Notes under the pieces: model-generated | What the model saw: only the letters and a program-made list of their open reading frames with translations | The model's database searches: none | Told to the model about the DNA's origin: nothing | Part shown: piece by piece, positions 34,935 to 43,037 of the stretch | How the letters are laid out: each line of letters begins with the position of its first letter | How positions within the stretch are numbered: position 1 is the stretch's first letter | Translations under genes and position numbers: made by a program | NCBI RefSeq assembly: GCF_900111765.1 | Contig: NZ_FOIB01000014.1 | Span: 1 to 64,000, forward strand | DNA: 64,000 nt | Direction: 5' to 3' | From: Myxococcus fulvus | Lineage (GTDB): Bacteria; Myxococcota; Myxococcia; Myxococcales; Myxococcaceae

Positions 34935-35693
34935 TCAGTCCTCTTGGAAGGCACTCCACTGGTCATCGTACGTCTCGGGTTTGCCCTTGGGACGCAGGTG
35001 CGCGAAGGACAGTGTCACCTCCACCTCGAACTCGCGCTTCTCGGGAGGCCGGCCCAGGTAGACGTACTGCGTCCTGTTCCTGATGCAGGCGTCGAGCATC
35101 CGCACGGACGTCTTGGGCAGGACGTGTCCCCTCATGCCCTCGCCGTTCGCATCGAACCGCGCGTGGAGCGTGAAGCGGCGAGGAATGGTGCCGTCCCGGA
35201 GGATGGCCTCCTTGCCGCAGTAGTCGTACTGGCGCAGCTTCTTCGCCAGTTGGATGGCGCCCCAGGCCTCGTTCGTCTTGGGCATCGGCGGAGGCGGCCG
35301 CTTGACGGGCTTCTCCACGATGATTTCGGGCACGGGCGGCGGCTCCACGATGGGAGGCGGCGGGGGCGGAGGGGTGACGATGGGGGGCGGGGGTGGCGAC
35401 ACCGGCCTGGGGGTGACGACTCGGGGTGGGGGCTCCTCGTGAGGCGACAACGCCAACATCAAGGTGGCGACGAGCAGGGAGCCCGTGAGGCCAATGCCCA
35501 GCAGCCCCCAGGTGATGATGACCTTCAGGTCGTTCGACGACCTGGGCGCCTGGACCTCCTTCCACCCGAGGGGCAGGGGGTTGTTCGAGGGGCGAGGCCG
35601 GTCCGCGCCGCAATGGCCGCACGTCGACTCACGCTCCGCGGACTTGAGGAAGGGGGCACCGCAGTTCACACACCGAAGACGGACTCTGGCCAC
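34935..35693 (-). CDS. Zinc-ribbon membrane protein with Pro-rich linker and AgmX/TonB-like C-terminus
   Basis: A 252-residue protein. A cytoplasmic zinc ribbon (CVNCG ... CGHCG, residues 8-29) is followed by one membrane helix (about 55-85), a proline-rich periplasmic stretch with runs of P broken by E, V and T (about 90-135), and a C-terminal domain with a single Cys pair region (DYCGKEA, DACIRNR) and a strand YVYLGRPPEKREFEVEVTLSF. This layout resembles TonB or the AgmX-type proteins of Myxococcus envelope machinery, linking inner membrane to periplasm. It lies just downstream of the S9 peptidase on the same strand (44-bp gap). Confidence 0.85.
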   Translation of the reverse strand: MARVRLRCVNCGAPFLKSAERESTCGHCGADRPRPSNNPLPLGWKEVQAPRSSNDLKVIITWGLLGIGLTGSLLVATLMLALSPHEEPPPRVVTPRPVSPPPPPIVTPPPPPPPIVEPPPVPEIIVEKPVKRPPPPMPKTNEAWGAIQLAKKLRQYDYCGKEAILRDGTIPRRFTLHARFDANGEGMRGHVLPKTSVRMLDACIRNRTQYVYLGRPPEKREFEVEVTLSFAHLRPKGKPETYDDQWSAFQED

Positions 35694-35737
35694 TCGGGGA
35701 GTCTACCCCAGGGAGGGTTCACACCCCAGGTGCCCGT

Positions 35738-37963
35738 TCACCGGGGCTCGCCCAGCGTGCGCAGGAAGAACAGGCCCACGTCGTCACGTGCGTAGCGACT
35801 GGCCGCGCCCTGCGGGGAGTGGGGCTCGCCGGGCATGAGGAGCAGCTCGAAGCGCTTGCCTGCCTTGATGAGCGCGTCCGCCATCCGCATCGTCACCGAG
35901 AGCGTGGCATTCACATCGCTGGTGCCGTGCATCAGCTTCAACTGCCCCTTCAGCTGGTGCGCGAGCGCGAGGTTGTCGCCCGCCGCATAGCCCTGGGGAT
36001 TCTGGTCGCGCAGGCCGAGGTAGGGCTCGTTGATGATGGCCTCCTCCTCCAGCGAGCCCGGGGCCGAGGCGTAGCCCGACTTGAAGAAGTCAGGCGCCGT
36101 CAGCATGCCGCGCAGCGTGAAGTAGCCACCCCACGAAGCCCCGTGGAGGCCCACGCGCTCCAGGTCCATCCACGGACGCGTGGATGCGGCCTGCTTCAGG
36201 CCCGTGACGTAGTCGGGAATCTCCGTCTGGCCCACGCGGCCGTAGTTCGCGTCCTGGAAGGCCTTGCTCCGTCCGGGCCCTCCGCGCGGGTCCAGCAGCA
36301 CCACCACGAAGCCGAGCTGCGCGACGGCGCTGGCCGTCAACGACTCGTAGTTGCCGATGTAGCTCCATGGCACCATCGCGAGGAAGGGCCCCGCGTAGAT
36401 GTGCGCGATGACGGGGTAGCGTTTCTTCGGGTCGAAGTCGCGCGGCTTGTAGAGCACGCCGTGCAGGGGCGTGACGCCGTCGGCCGCCTTGAAGAGCAGC
36501 GGCTCCGGCTTCGTGCCGCCGAGCGCCTCCAGCTCGCTCGCATCCGAGGTGGTGAGGCGCACGCGCTTGCCTCCCTTCACGGAGACGAGCTCCCGGACGC
36601 GGGGCTGCGTGCGCGAGGACCAGGTGTCCACGTAGTACTGGCCCGAGGGGGACGGCGTCATCCGGTGCATGCCCGAGCCCGAGGACAGCCGCGTCAGCGC
36701 GCCGCCCTTCAGGCTGCCCCGGTAGAGGAGCTGCTCGTAGGGCGCGCCGCTGTCCGCGGACGCCAGCACGTAGAGCGCGTCACCGGTGGGCGCCAGGGAC
36801 ACGACCTGGTGCACGGGGAAGGCGCCCCGCGTCACCTGCCGCACGAGCTTCCCCGCGCGGTCATACGCGTACACGTGACGCCAGCCGTCGCGCTCGGACA
36901 TCCACAGGTAGCCGCGCCCCGAGGGCAGCGCCGTCACCTGCTGCTCGAAGCCGCCCACCGCGAAGTCGAGACCCGCGACGAACGTCTCCGGACGCTCCTC
37001 GCGCAGCACGTGCCGACGCTGGGCACTCCCCGGTGTCACCGCGGTGAGGTCCAGTCGCTTCGCGTCCCGCGAGAGGTGGAGGCACAGCGCCTCCGAGCCC
37101 TCGGGATTCCAGCCCGCGAAGAAGTCATACGTCTCACCCTCGACGGGAGCGACGCGCGTCACGCTCCCCGTCGTCACGTCCACCACGTGCAGCTCCGAGC
37201 GCGGCAGCGGCGTCCCCACCTTCGCGTACGGCACCGTCGTCACCTTCTCCAGCGCGGTGGAGTAGTCCACGACGGGGACCTGGTGCACCGCGCGCGTGTC
37301 CTCGCGCCACACCACGAGGTAGCGGCCATCCGGCGACCAGGCGTGCTCGGGAATCCGCCAGTCGAGCCGCTCCTCGCCCTTGCGCTCCACCACGGTGGCC
37401 CCGTCCGCGCCCAGCACCGCGAAGCCGCCTTCCTTTCGCACCGCGAGCGCGCCTCCACGCGGCGCGAGGACATGCTCGCGCGACAGCGTCAGCGCGGCCC
37501 GGTCCTGGGGCGACAGCTGCGTGACCTTGCCTCCCGACAGGCCCAGGCCGAAGGTCTTCCCGTCGAGCCGGAACACGATGCCCTGTTCATCCGGCGCTAT
37601 CGCGACCTCGTAGAAGCGCGGCGCCGTCACGGGCTTGCCCAGGAGGAGGGAGAGCTGTCGGCGCAGCTCCTCGCCGGACACGAGCGGCTCGAGTTCGCCC
37701 GTCCTCGCGTGCGCCAGCACCCACGTCCCGCCGTCCCTGCCCTCGCGGGCCCAGAAGACCACGCGGTCGCCCTCGCGCAGCCACCGGGGCGGCACCAGGC
37801 TGTCCCGCACGAGCTCCACGCGTCGGAGGTACCGGTCCGCCAGGTCCAGCTTCGCCTGGGTGTTCGCATCCGGCACCGGCGCGAAGACCGGACCGGGAGG
37901 GTCCGCGAGGACAGTCGCACCCGTCAGCGTCGTGAGCACCAGGGCGAGGAAGGAGAATCGCAT
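35738..37963 (-). CDS. S9 family (DPP IV-like) prolyl oligopeptidase
   Basis: A 741-residue secreted serine peptidase. The signal peptide is MRFSFLALVLTTLTGATVLADP. An N-terminal beta-propeller (residues about 45-480) includes WSPDGRYLVVWRED and YLWMSERDGWRHVY, as in DPP IV. The C-terminal alpha/beta hydrolase has the nucleophile in LHGASWGGYF, the Asp in MHGTSDVNA and the His in PGEPHSPQ. It cleaves dipeptides after proline or alanine from peptides, probably in the periplasm. The ATG at 37963 is 76 bp from the divergent LysR start. Confidence 0.95.
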   Translation of the reverse strand: MRFSFLALVLTTLTGATVLADPPGPVFAPVPDANTQAKLDLADRYLRRVELVRDSLVPPRWLREGDRVVFWAREGRDGGTWVLAHARTGELEPLVSGEELRRQLSLLLGKPVTAPRFYEVAIAPDEQGIVFRLDGKTFGLGLSGGKVTQLSPQDRAALTLSREHVLAPRGGALAVRKEGGFAVLGADGATVVERKGEERLDWRIPEHAWSPDGRYLVVWREDTRAVHQVPVVDYSTALEKVTTVPYAKVGTPLPRSELHVVDVTTGSVTRVAPVEGETYDFFAGWNPEGSEALCLHLSRDAKRLDLTAVTPGSAQRRHVLREERPETFVAGLDFAVGGFEQQVTALPSGRGYLWMSERDGWRHVYAYDRAGKLVRQVTRGAFPVHQVVSLAPTGDALYVLASADSGAPYEQLLYRGSLKGGALTRLSSGSGMHRMTPSPSGQYYVDTWSSRTQPRVRELVSVKGGKRVRLTTSDASELEALGGTKPEPLLFKAADGVTPLHGVLYKPRDFDPKKRYPVIAHIYAGPFLAMVPWSYIGNYESLTASAVAQLGFVVVLLDPRGGPGRSKAFQDANYGRVGQTEIPDYVTGLKQAASTRPWMDLERVGLHGASWGGYFTLRGMLTAPDFFKSGYASAPGSLEEEAIINEPYLGLRDQNPQGYAAGDNLALAHQLKGQLKLMHGTSDVNATLSVTMRMADALIKAGKRFELLLMPGEPHSPQGAASRYARDDVGLFFLRTLGEPR

Positions 37964-38026
37964 GCACCGATGCTAGGGAGTCGCATCCTTCACGACCAAT
38001 ATCTCTTTCAGCACCCATCCAGACGG

Positions 38027-38041
38027 ATATCGTCTCGATAT
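38027..38041. promoter_or_regulatory. ATATCG-N3-CGATAT palindrome at the LysR start codon
   Basis: A perfect 15-bp inverted repeat ATATCG-TCT-CGATAT contains the start codon of the LysR gene (ATG at 38040) and lies about 65 bp from the divergent S9 peptidase start. Only 76 bp separate the genes, so a regulator here could affect both. It contains no clear T-N11-A LysR box with ideal spacing, so the binding protein is uncertain. Confidence 0.45.
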
Positions 38042-38945
38042 GGAATTCCGTCAGCTCCAGCTCTTCATCGCCGTGGCGGAGGAGCTGCACTTCGGACGCG
38101 CCGCCGCGCGCATCGGCATGGCCCAGCCACCGTTCAGCCAGCAGATCCGCCGGCTGGAGTCCGAGCTGGGGGTCGAGCTGCTCACGCGCACCAGCCGCCA
38201 CGTGGCCCTCACCGCCGCCGGGGCTCGGCTGCTGGAGGAGGCGCGCGCGCTGCTCGCCCGACGCGTGGACGCCACCCACGCCGTGCGCGAGGCCGCGAGC
38301 GGCGAGTCGGGCACGCTGCGCGTCGGCTTCGCGGCGTCCTCGGCCTTCGGCGTGCTGCCCGACATCGTGCTGCGCTTCCGCACGCGCTTCCCCAAGGTGA
38401 AGCTGGAGCTGGATGACAGCGAGACGCTGAACGTCGGCGCCGCGCTGGCCTCGGGGGAGCTGGACCTGGCCATCCTGCGCGCGCCCTTCCGCCACGAGGG
38501 CCTCACCGTGGAGCGGCTCTTGCGCGAGCGCTTCGTGCTCGCCCTGCCCGCCCGTCACCCTCGCGCGCGGCAGCGCGTCGTGGCGCTGTCCTCGCTGGCG
38601 CACGAGCCCTTCGTCCTGTTCCCCCGCCACTCCGCGCCCGGCCTGCATGACCTGGTGACGAGCATGTGTCTGGCGGCGGGCTTCTCCCCCAACATCCGAC
38701 AGGAGGCGCGCTCGTGGCCCTCCGTGGTCGGCATGGTGGAGGCGGGGCTGGGGCTGACCATCGCGCCCGCGTCCTCGCAGGCCCTGTGCCCCAAGGGCGT
38801 CGTGTTCCGCCCCCTGAGCGGCGCGCCCGGCCACGCGGAGCTGGTGGTGGCCTTCCCCGGACGGCGGCCGTCCCCCGCCGCGCAGCACTTCCGCGTCCTC
38901 GCCCACGAGACGGTGTCCCGCTCGGGGCGCGACACGTCGGACTGA
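38040..38945 (+). CDS. LysR-family transcriptional regulator
   Basis: A 301-residue LysR-type regulator. The N-terminal helix-turn-helix reads MEFRQLQLFIAVAEELHFGRAAARIGMAQPPFSQQIRRLE by pattern, with the usual A-A-x-x-L/I and S-x-x-I spacing; the effector domain follows from about residue 90. No Shine-Dalgarno precedes the ATG, and the start codon lies in a palindrome, so translation may be leaderless or autorepressed. It is divergent from an S9 peptidase, its likely target if the usual LysR rule holds. Confidence 0.95.
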   Translation: MEFRQLQLFIAVAEELHFGRAAARIGMAQPPFSQQIRRLESELGVELLTRTSRHVALTAAGARLLEEARALLARRVDATHAVREAASGESGTLRVGFAASSAFGVLPDIVLRFRTRFPKVKLELDDSETLNVGAALASGELDLAILRAPFRHEGLTVERLLRERFVLALPARHPRARQRVVALSSLAHEPFVLFPRHSAPGLHDLVTSMCLAAGFSPNIRQEARSWPSVVGMVEAGLGLTIAPASSQALCPKGVVFRPLSGAPGHAELVVAFPGRRPSPAAQHFRVLAHETVSRSGRDTSD

Positions 38946-38957
38946 AGCCCGCGTCAC

Positions 38958-39167
38958 TCAGGACGCCGAGGGTCCACCCTTGCGGCGACTCTTCCTGCGG
39001 GAAGGGGACTCCGTGTCGTTGGCCGCCACCTGCGGGCCCAGGTTGAACCAGAACGGGCACAACAGCGGCGGCGCGCCTCCTCCCTCCGGAGCGGAGGACT
39101 CCTCCTCGGGGTTGCGACACACGGGCCGCGCCGCGCCCCTGCCTCCTCGACTCGCTCGGGTGGCCAT
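38958..39167 (-). CDS. Possible small protein of 69 residues
   Basis: An open frame from ATG 39167 encodes MATRASRGGRG..., a stretch LLCPFWFNLGPQVAAND and a basic tail SRRKSRRKGG. It has two Cys and no signal peptide. A promoter-like TTGACA lies 146 bp upstream. No family is recognised and the gene is convergent with LysR by 12 bp. Coding status is uncertain. Confidence 0.4.
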   Translation of the reverse strand: MATRASRGGRGAARPVCRNPEEESSAPEGGGAPPLLCPFWFNLGPQVAANDTESPSRRKSRRKGGPSAS

Positions 39168-39289
39168 CAGCGACGCCCCCCGCGCTGTCCCGCTGCTGCG
39201 CTGAAGCATGGGCACGCAACCGCCCCTCGGGGAACCGCCCTGAAAAGGCTTGCTCCCGATGAGTCCCTCATCGGCGTCGGCATGGCCGG

Positions 39290-39318
39290 GAACTACCCAG
39301 ATGACAGTTTCCTGTCAA
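39290..39318 (-). promoter_or_regulatory. Promoter-like TTGACA with overlapping dyad
   Basis: TTGACA (39318-39313) on the minus strand is followed 17 bases on by TAGTTC (39295-39290). The -35 region overlaps a perfect dyad TGACAG-tttc-CTGTCA (39302-39317). It would drive the small open frame ending at 38958. The -10 is poor. Confidence 0.4.
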
Positions 39319-39333
39319 TCCATTCGCCCAACA

Positions 39334-39352
39334 AAATAGAGAACGCGCGTTC
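39334..39352 (-). terminator. Terminator of the AraC gene
   Basis: On the minus strand the palindrome GAACGCGCGTTC (39352-39341) overlaps the AraC stop codon and is followed by TCTATTTTG. The hairpin is short but the T-rich tail is unusual for this genome and fits termination. Confidence 0.5.
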
Positions 39353-40232
39353 AGCGCACCCCTGGCGCCATGCGTCGCCTCCATGCGGCGGGTGTCACAC
39401 CATGCACGCGGCGGAAGAGTCGGATGAAGTGCGTCACGTCCGCGTAACCCACCCGGTCCGCGACGATGTCCACGCGCTCGTCGGTGTGGCGCAGTCGGCT
39501 GCGGGCCTCGGCCATCCGGCACTCGAGAATCCACTCGCCCACGGTGCGCCCCGTCTCCTGGCGCACCACGCCCGCGACGTGCGGGGCCGAGCGCCCCAGC
39601 TCTCTGGCCACCTTCGCGAGGGACAGGGGCTCCAGGCAGTGGGTCTCGATGTACGTGAGCGCCCGGCGGCTGAGGCCCACGGAGGCGGGCTCGGTGAGGG
39701 CCTCGGGCGAGGCCATCCGCTCCAGCTCGATGAGCACCAGGCGCAGGAGGGACAGGCTCGCCTCCTCGTTGCCGCGCTCGTTGCGGGTCTGCTCCTCTTC
39801 CATCAGGCGCATCCAGCGCAGCAGGCGGCGGCGCTGCACGCTGGTGGGACGCAAGACGGGGTGACAGCCCGCGCGCACGCGCAGCAGCGGCCCCAATCGC
39901 GCCTCGCGCTCCTCGGCGTTCGGGGAGAGGGCCTCGGGATAGAAGCCCAGCCCCAGGCCCTGCGCGTCCGAGTGCTCGCGGCCGTGTGCATCTCCTGGTG
40001 GAATCAGGTGCACGTCGCCCGCGCGCAGCACCAGGTCTCCCGCGTGCCGGACGCGTGACTCGCCCTTCAGCACCAGGACGATGGCGGCGTACGGGTGGAC
40101 CGCGGAGCGGGGAGAGACGCGCAGGGGCGCCACGGGCCCCAGCGTGCCTATCCACGTGAGCCGCCGCTTCTCCTCGAAGTCCTGGCGCAGCGTGGAGGGG
40201 GGATGCACACAGGACTGCTCGGTGGACGCCAT
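39351..40232 (-). CDS. AraC-family transcriptional regulator
   Basis: A 293-residue regulator with an N-terminal cupin-type sensor domain (GDLVLRAGDVHLIPPGDAHG) and two C-terminal AraC helix-turn-helix motifs: LSLAKVARELGRSAPHVAGVVRQ and VDIVADRVGYADVTHFIRLFRR by pattern, followed by the usual GVTPAAWR. It lies 45 bp downstream of the thioredoxin-reductase-like gene and is probably co-transcribed with it; control of that enzyme is a reasonable guess. A T-rich terminator follows. Confidence 0.93.
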   Translation of the reverse strand: MASTEQSCVHPPSTLRQDFEEKRRLTWIGTLGPVAPLRVSPRSAVHPYAAIVLVLKGESRVRHAGDLVLRAGDVHLIPPGDAHGREHSDAQGLGLGFYPEALSPNAEEREARLGPLLRVRAGCHPVLRPTSVQRRRLLRWMRLMEEEQTRNERGNEEASLSLLRLVLIELERMASPEALTEPASVGLSRRALTYIETHCLEPLSLAKVARELGRSAPHVAGVVRQETGRTVGEWILECRMAEARSRLRHTDERVDIVADRVGYADVTHFIRLFRRVHGVTPAAWRRRMAPGVR

Positions 40233-40277
40233 GGGGTCGTTCTCGTAGCGGTTGGCGGGGCCGGGCTCAAGCCGGCG

Positions 40278-41216
40278 TCACGCCGTGTGGGGCAGGCCCA
40301 GGGCGTCGATGTTCAACAGGTGGTTCAGCGTGTAGGCCGCCATCGCGCCCGCCGACGCGGCCACCAGCGCTCCCTGCAGGCGCGTGGTGAGGTCTCCCGC
40401 CGCGTAGATGCCGGGCACGGAGGTCTCCAGCGTCGGGCTCACCTTGACGAAGCCCAGCTCGTCGAGCGTGAGCCCCAGTCCCTGGACCAGCGCCGTCTGC
40501 TTCTGGGGTGGGTGCGCGAAGAGGTACTCCTGCGGCACGCGGGTGCCGTCCTCCAGCTCCACCGCCTCCAGGTGCTGGCCGTCCTGGGTGGGAATGAGGC
40601 CGCGCACCTTGCCCTCGACGACGCGCACCTCGGCGCGACGCAGGGACTCGCGCTGCTCGGCGGTCAGCGTCAGCTTGCCCTGGGTGTAGAGCGTGAGGTT
40701 GGAGGTCCAGCCCTTCAGGAAGAGGACGAAGTCGACGTACGGGTGATGGGTGTTCTCCTGGTGGACGAGCACGCCCCAGCCCCGGTCCCGAATCTCCCAG
40801 CCGTGGCAGTACGGACACTGGAAGACGCTGTGCGCCCACAGCTCGCGGAAGCCGGGCTGGTCCGGCACCTGGTCCACCAGGCCCGTCGTCAGCAGCACCT
40901 TGCGGGCCTCGATGACCTGGCCGTCGCCGAGCGTGACCTGGAAGCGAGTCCCCTTGGGCTCGATGCGCTCGACGCGCACGTCGCGCACGTCGACGTCGTA
41001 GGGGCCCAGCTGCTCGCGGCCGATGGCGCGGAACTCCGCGGGGGGGATGCCGTCCCGGGTGACGAAGCCGTGCATGTGCTCCGCCCGCTCGTTGCGCGGT
41101 GCGCCCGCGTCGCACAGCAGCACCCGCTTGCGGCCCCGGCCCAGAATCAGCGCGGCACTCAGGCCCGCCGGGCCTCCTCCCACAATCACCACGTCCTTCA
41201 CCTGTGTGTCGTTCAT
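40278..41216 (-). CDS. Thioredoxin-reductase-like NAD(P)/FAD oxidoreductase (CPYC)
   Basis: A 312-residue flavoprotein of the TrxR-like superfamily. FAD binding is GGGPAGLSAALILGRG; the redox-active dithiol is FQCPYCHGWEIRD; the C-terminal FAD motif is GIYAAGDLTT. The CPYCHGWE motif is that of the gliotoxin-reductase/HlmI-like group, which form or open disulphides in natural products, rather than the CATC of thioredoxin reductase itself. The usual GxGxxA NADPH site between the two FAD halves is not evident, in keeping with that group. Divergent from the second LVIVD lipoprotein, and operonic with AraC. Confidence 0.9.
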   Translation of the reverse strand: MNDTQVKDVVIVGGGPAGLSAALILGRGRKRVLLCDAGAPRNERAEHMHGFVTRDGIPPAEFRAIGREQLGPYDVDVRDVRVERIEPKGTRFQVTLGDGQVIEARKVLLTTGLVDQVPDQPGFRELWAHSVFQCPYCHGWEIRDRGWGVLVHQENTHHPYVDFVLFLKGWTSNLTLYTQGKLTLTAEQRESLRRAEVRVVEGKVRGLIPTQDGQHLEAVELEDGTRVPQEYLFAHPPQKQTALVQGLGLTLDELGFVKVSPTLETSVPGIYAAGDLTTRLQGALVAASAGAMAAYTLNHLLNIDALGLPHTA

Positions 41217-41453
41217 GGTGAAGAACTAAACGGGAGCCCTGCCCCGCGGGAGAGCGCCGATTCAGGGCGAATCGGCGCATCGTCGGGTCCGCTTCCCTCC
41301 CTGACCGGGCGTGCGGGCCAGGGCCCCCCCCCAAGACGTATGGCGTTCACCACTCCGCGGCGGCGTGCGCTTCCCGAGCGGGCGACCTCATTCCTACAAT
41401 CTTGGAGTGGGAGCTCGCTGGCCGGCGCGTGGCTCCCACCCGGGAGGTACGCG

Positions 41454-43031
41454 ATGCGGCCCGCGCTGCTTGCGTCGATGGCACTGCTCGCCTGTTGGGC
41501 GACGGGCTGCGCGTCGTCGGATGAGCCCCCCTGGGATGGGCGCTACACGCCGCTGGAGGAGCTCGGCGACTGGAGTGATTACGGGCCGCTGTCCGTCTGC
41601 GGCGTCGTCGAGAGCGGGGCCTCGTGCGGCAGCCTGGAGTCCTTCGACCTGTCCAGCTGTCGACGCCACACGCTGGAGCAGTTGGAGCGGATGGGGGTGT
41701 ATCGCAGCCTCCTGCGCATCGATGCGCGGAACGGGGCTCCCGCGCGCTTCGTGCCGTCAGGCGGGGGATTCAAGCTGAACGCGGCGGGCACGCCCGAGCA
41801 GGTGCAGGGCGCCAACGCCGTGGCCGGCGTCTGGGACACGCGGACGCTGTTCATCGCCAGCGAGACCCCGGATGGAGGTCTGTTCACCTTCGCGGGCTGC
41901 AACGCGGTGAGCCCTCGCGTCGTCACGGGGTGCTTCACGCGGTGCCGGGACGGGGTGCTGGTGGAGTCGGGGACGTTCCGCGCCGAGCGCGTCACGCGCT
42001 TCCAGGGCGAGCATGAAATCTCCGGCGGCATGCGGCTGGTGTCCGAGCGCGCGGTGGGCCTGGGCCCGGCCGTGGACGTGCAGCTCATCGACGGCCATGC
42101 GTATGTCATCTCGCAGGACCGGCGGGGGCGGCCGGGAGGGCTCACGGTGTTCGACGTGAGCGACCCGGCGGTGCCGATGCGCGTGGCGGAGCTGAGCACG
42201 CCGGGGGACACGGACTGGCGGGGCGCGACGTTCAAGGGCGGGATGCTCTACGTCGCGAGCGCCAGCTCGGGGGTGGTGGTGCTCGACGTCTCCGTGCCCT
42301 CGGCGCCGGTGCTGGTGCGCCGCGTGTCCGCGAGGACCTCGCCGGGGGTGTCGATGGTGAGCGTGGACAGGGACCGGCTGTATGCCGTGTCCACGGACGC
42401 GACCGTGGGCACCTTGATGTTCGACATCAGCGAGCCCGCGGAGCCGCGATTGCTGGAGCGCATCGTCTCCGGGATGCGCATGCCGGACCAGCCGTCCTCC
42501 CGGGGCCCGGTGAGCTACGAGGGCCGGCTGTATGTGAATCACCGAGGCGCGGGGCTGCAGGTCGTCGACGCGAGAGCGTCCTCGGGGGTCCGGGTGCTGG
42601 GGCAGTACACGTATCCGTACGCGAACAGCCGCGCGAGCGCGGTGGGCACGTTCGGCGGGCGCATCGTGGCCTTCGAGAGCAGCATGGGCATGGGTGCGCG
42701 GCTGCGCGCGCTGGATGTCAGCGAGCCGCGGCACATCGTGAAGATTGGGGAGTACGGCCTGCGCGCCGTGGTGTCCCCGCGAGCGATGGAGCTGAGGGGC
42801 TCGCGGCTGTACGTGACGTACCACCAGGAGGGGCTGCGCGTGCTGGACGTGAGCAACCCCACGAAGCCGCGCGAGGTGGCGTACTTCAACAGCTTCCGCG
42901 AGACGGACCCGGGACGCGGGGACTCGATGGAGGAGGGCGCCACCGGGCTCCAGGTGCCCGGGGATGGCCATGTCTACATCGTGGATACGTCACGCGGACT
43001 GCTCGTGCTGACGGAGCCTCCGGGGGAGTGA
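41454..43031 (+). CDS. LVIVD-repeat lipoprotein, paralog
   Basis: A 525-residue lipoprotein with lipobox WATGC and the same plan as the gene at 29530. The matching features include WDGRYTPLEELGDW versus WDGTATPLEERGNW after the signal, FDLSSC versus FDVSSC, GCNAVSPRVVTGCFTRC versus GCNTLAPDRITGCFARC, and blades such as VFDVSDPAVPMRVAEL, VLDVSNPTKPREVA and the ending PGDGHVYIVDTSRGLL. GGAGG precedes the ATG. It ends six bases before the convergent diguanylate-cyclase-type gene. Function unknown. Confidence 0.92.
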   Translation: MRPALLASMALLACWATGCASSDEPPWDGRYTPLEELGDWSDYGPLSVCGVVESGASCGSLESFDLSSCRRHTLEQLERMGVYRSLLRIDARNGAPARFVPSGGGFKLNAAGTPEQVQGANAVAGVWDTRTLFIASETPDGGLFTFAGCNAVSPRVVTGCFTRCRDGVLVESGTFRAERVTRFQGEHEISGGMRLVSERAVGLGPAVDVQLIDGHAYVISQDRRGRPGGLTVFDVSDPAVPMRVAELSTPGDTDWRGATFKGGMLYVASASSGVVVLDVSVPSAPVLVRRVSARTSPGVSMVSVDRDRLYAVSTDATVGTLMFDISEPAEPRLLERIVSGMRMPDQPSSRGPVSYEGRLYVNHRGAGLQVVDARASSGVRVLGQYTYPYANSRASAVGTFGGRIVAFESSMGMGARLRALDVSEPRHIVKIGEYGLRAVVSPRAMELRGSRLYVTYHQEGLRVLDVSNPTKPREVAYFNSFRETDPGRGDSMEEGATGLQVPGDGHVYIVDTSRGLLVLTEPPGE

Positions 43032-43037
43032 CGGGGC

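Noticed and set aside
35819..38416. A long plus-strand frame across the S9 peptidase
   Set aside because: Shadow of the well-supported peptidase and LysR genes; Arg/His/Leu-rich with no domain.
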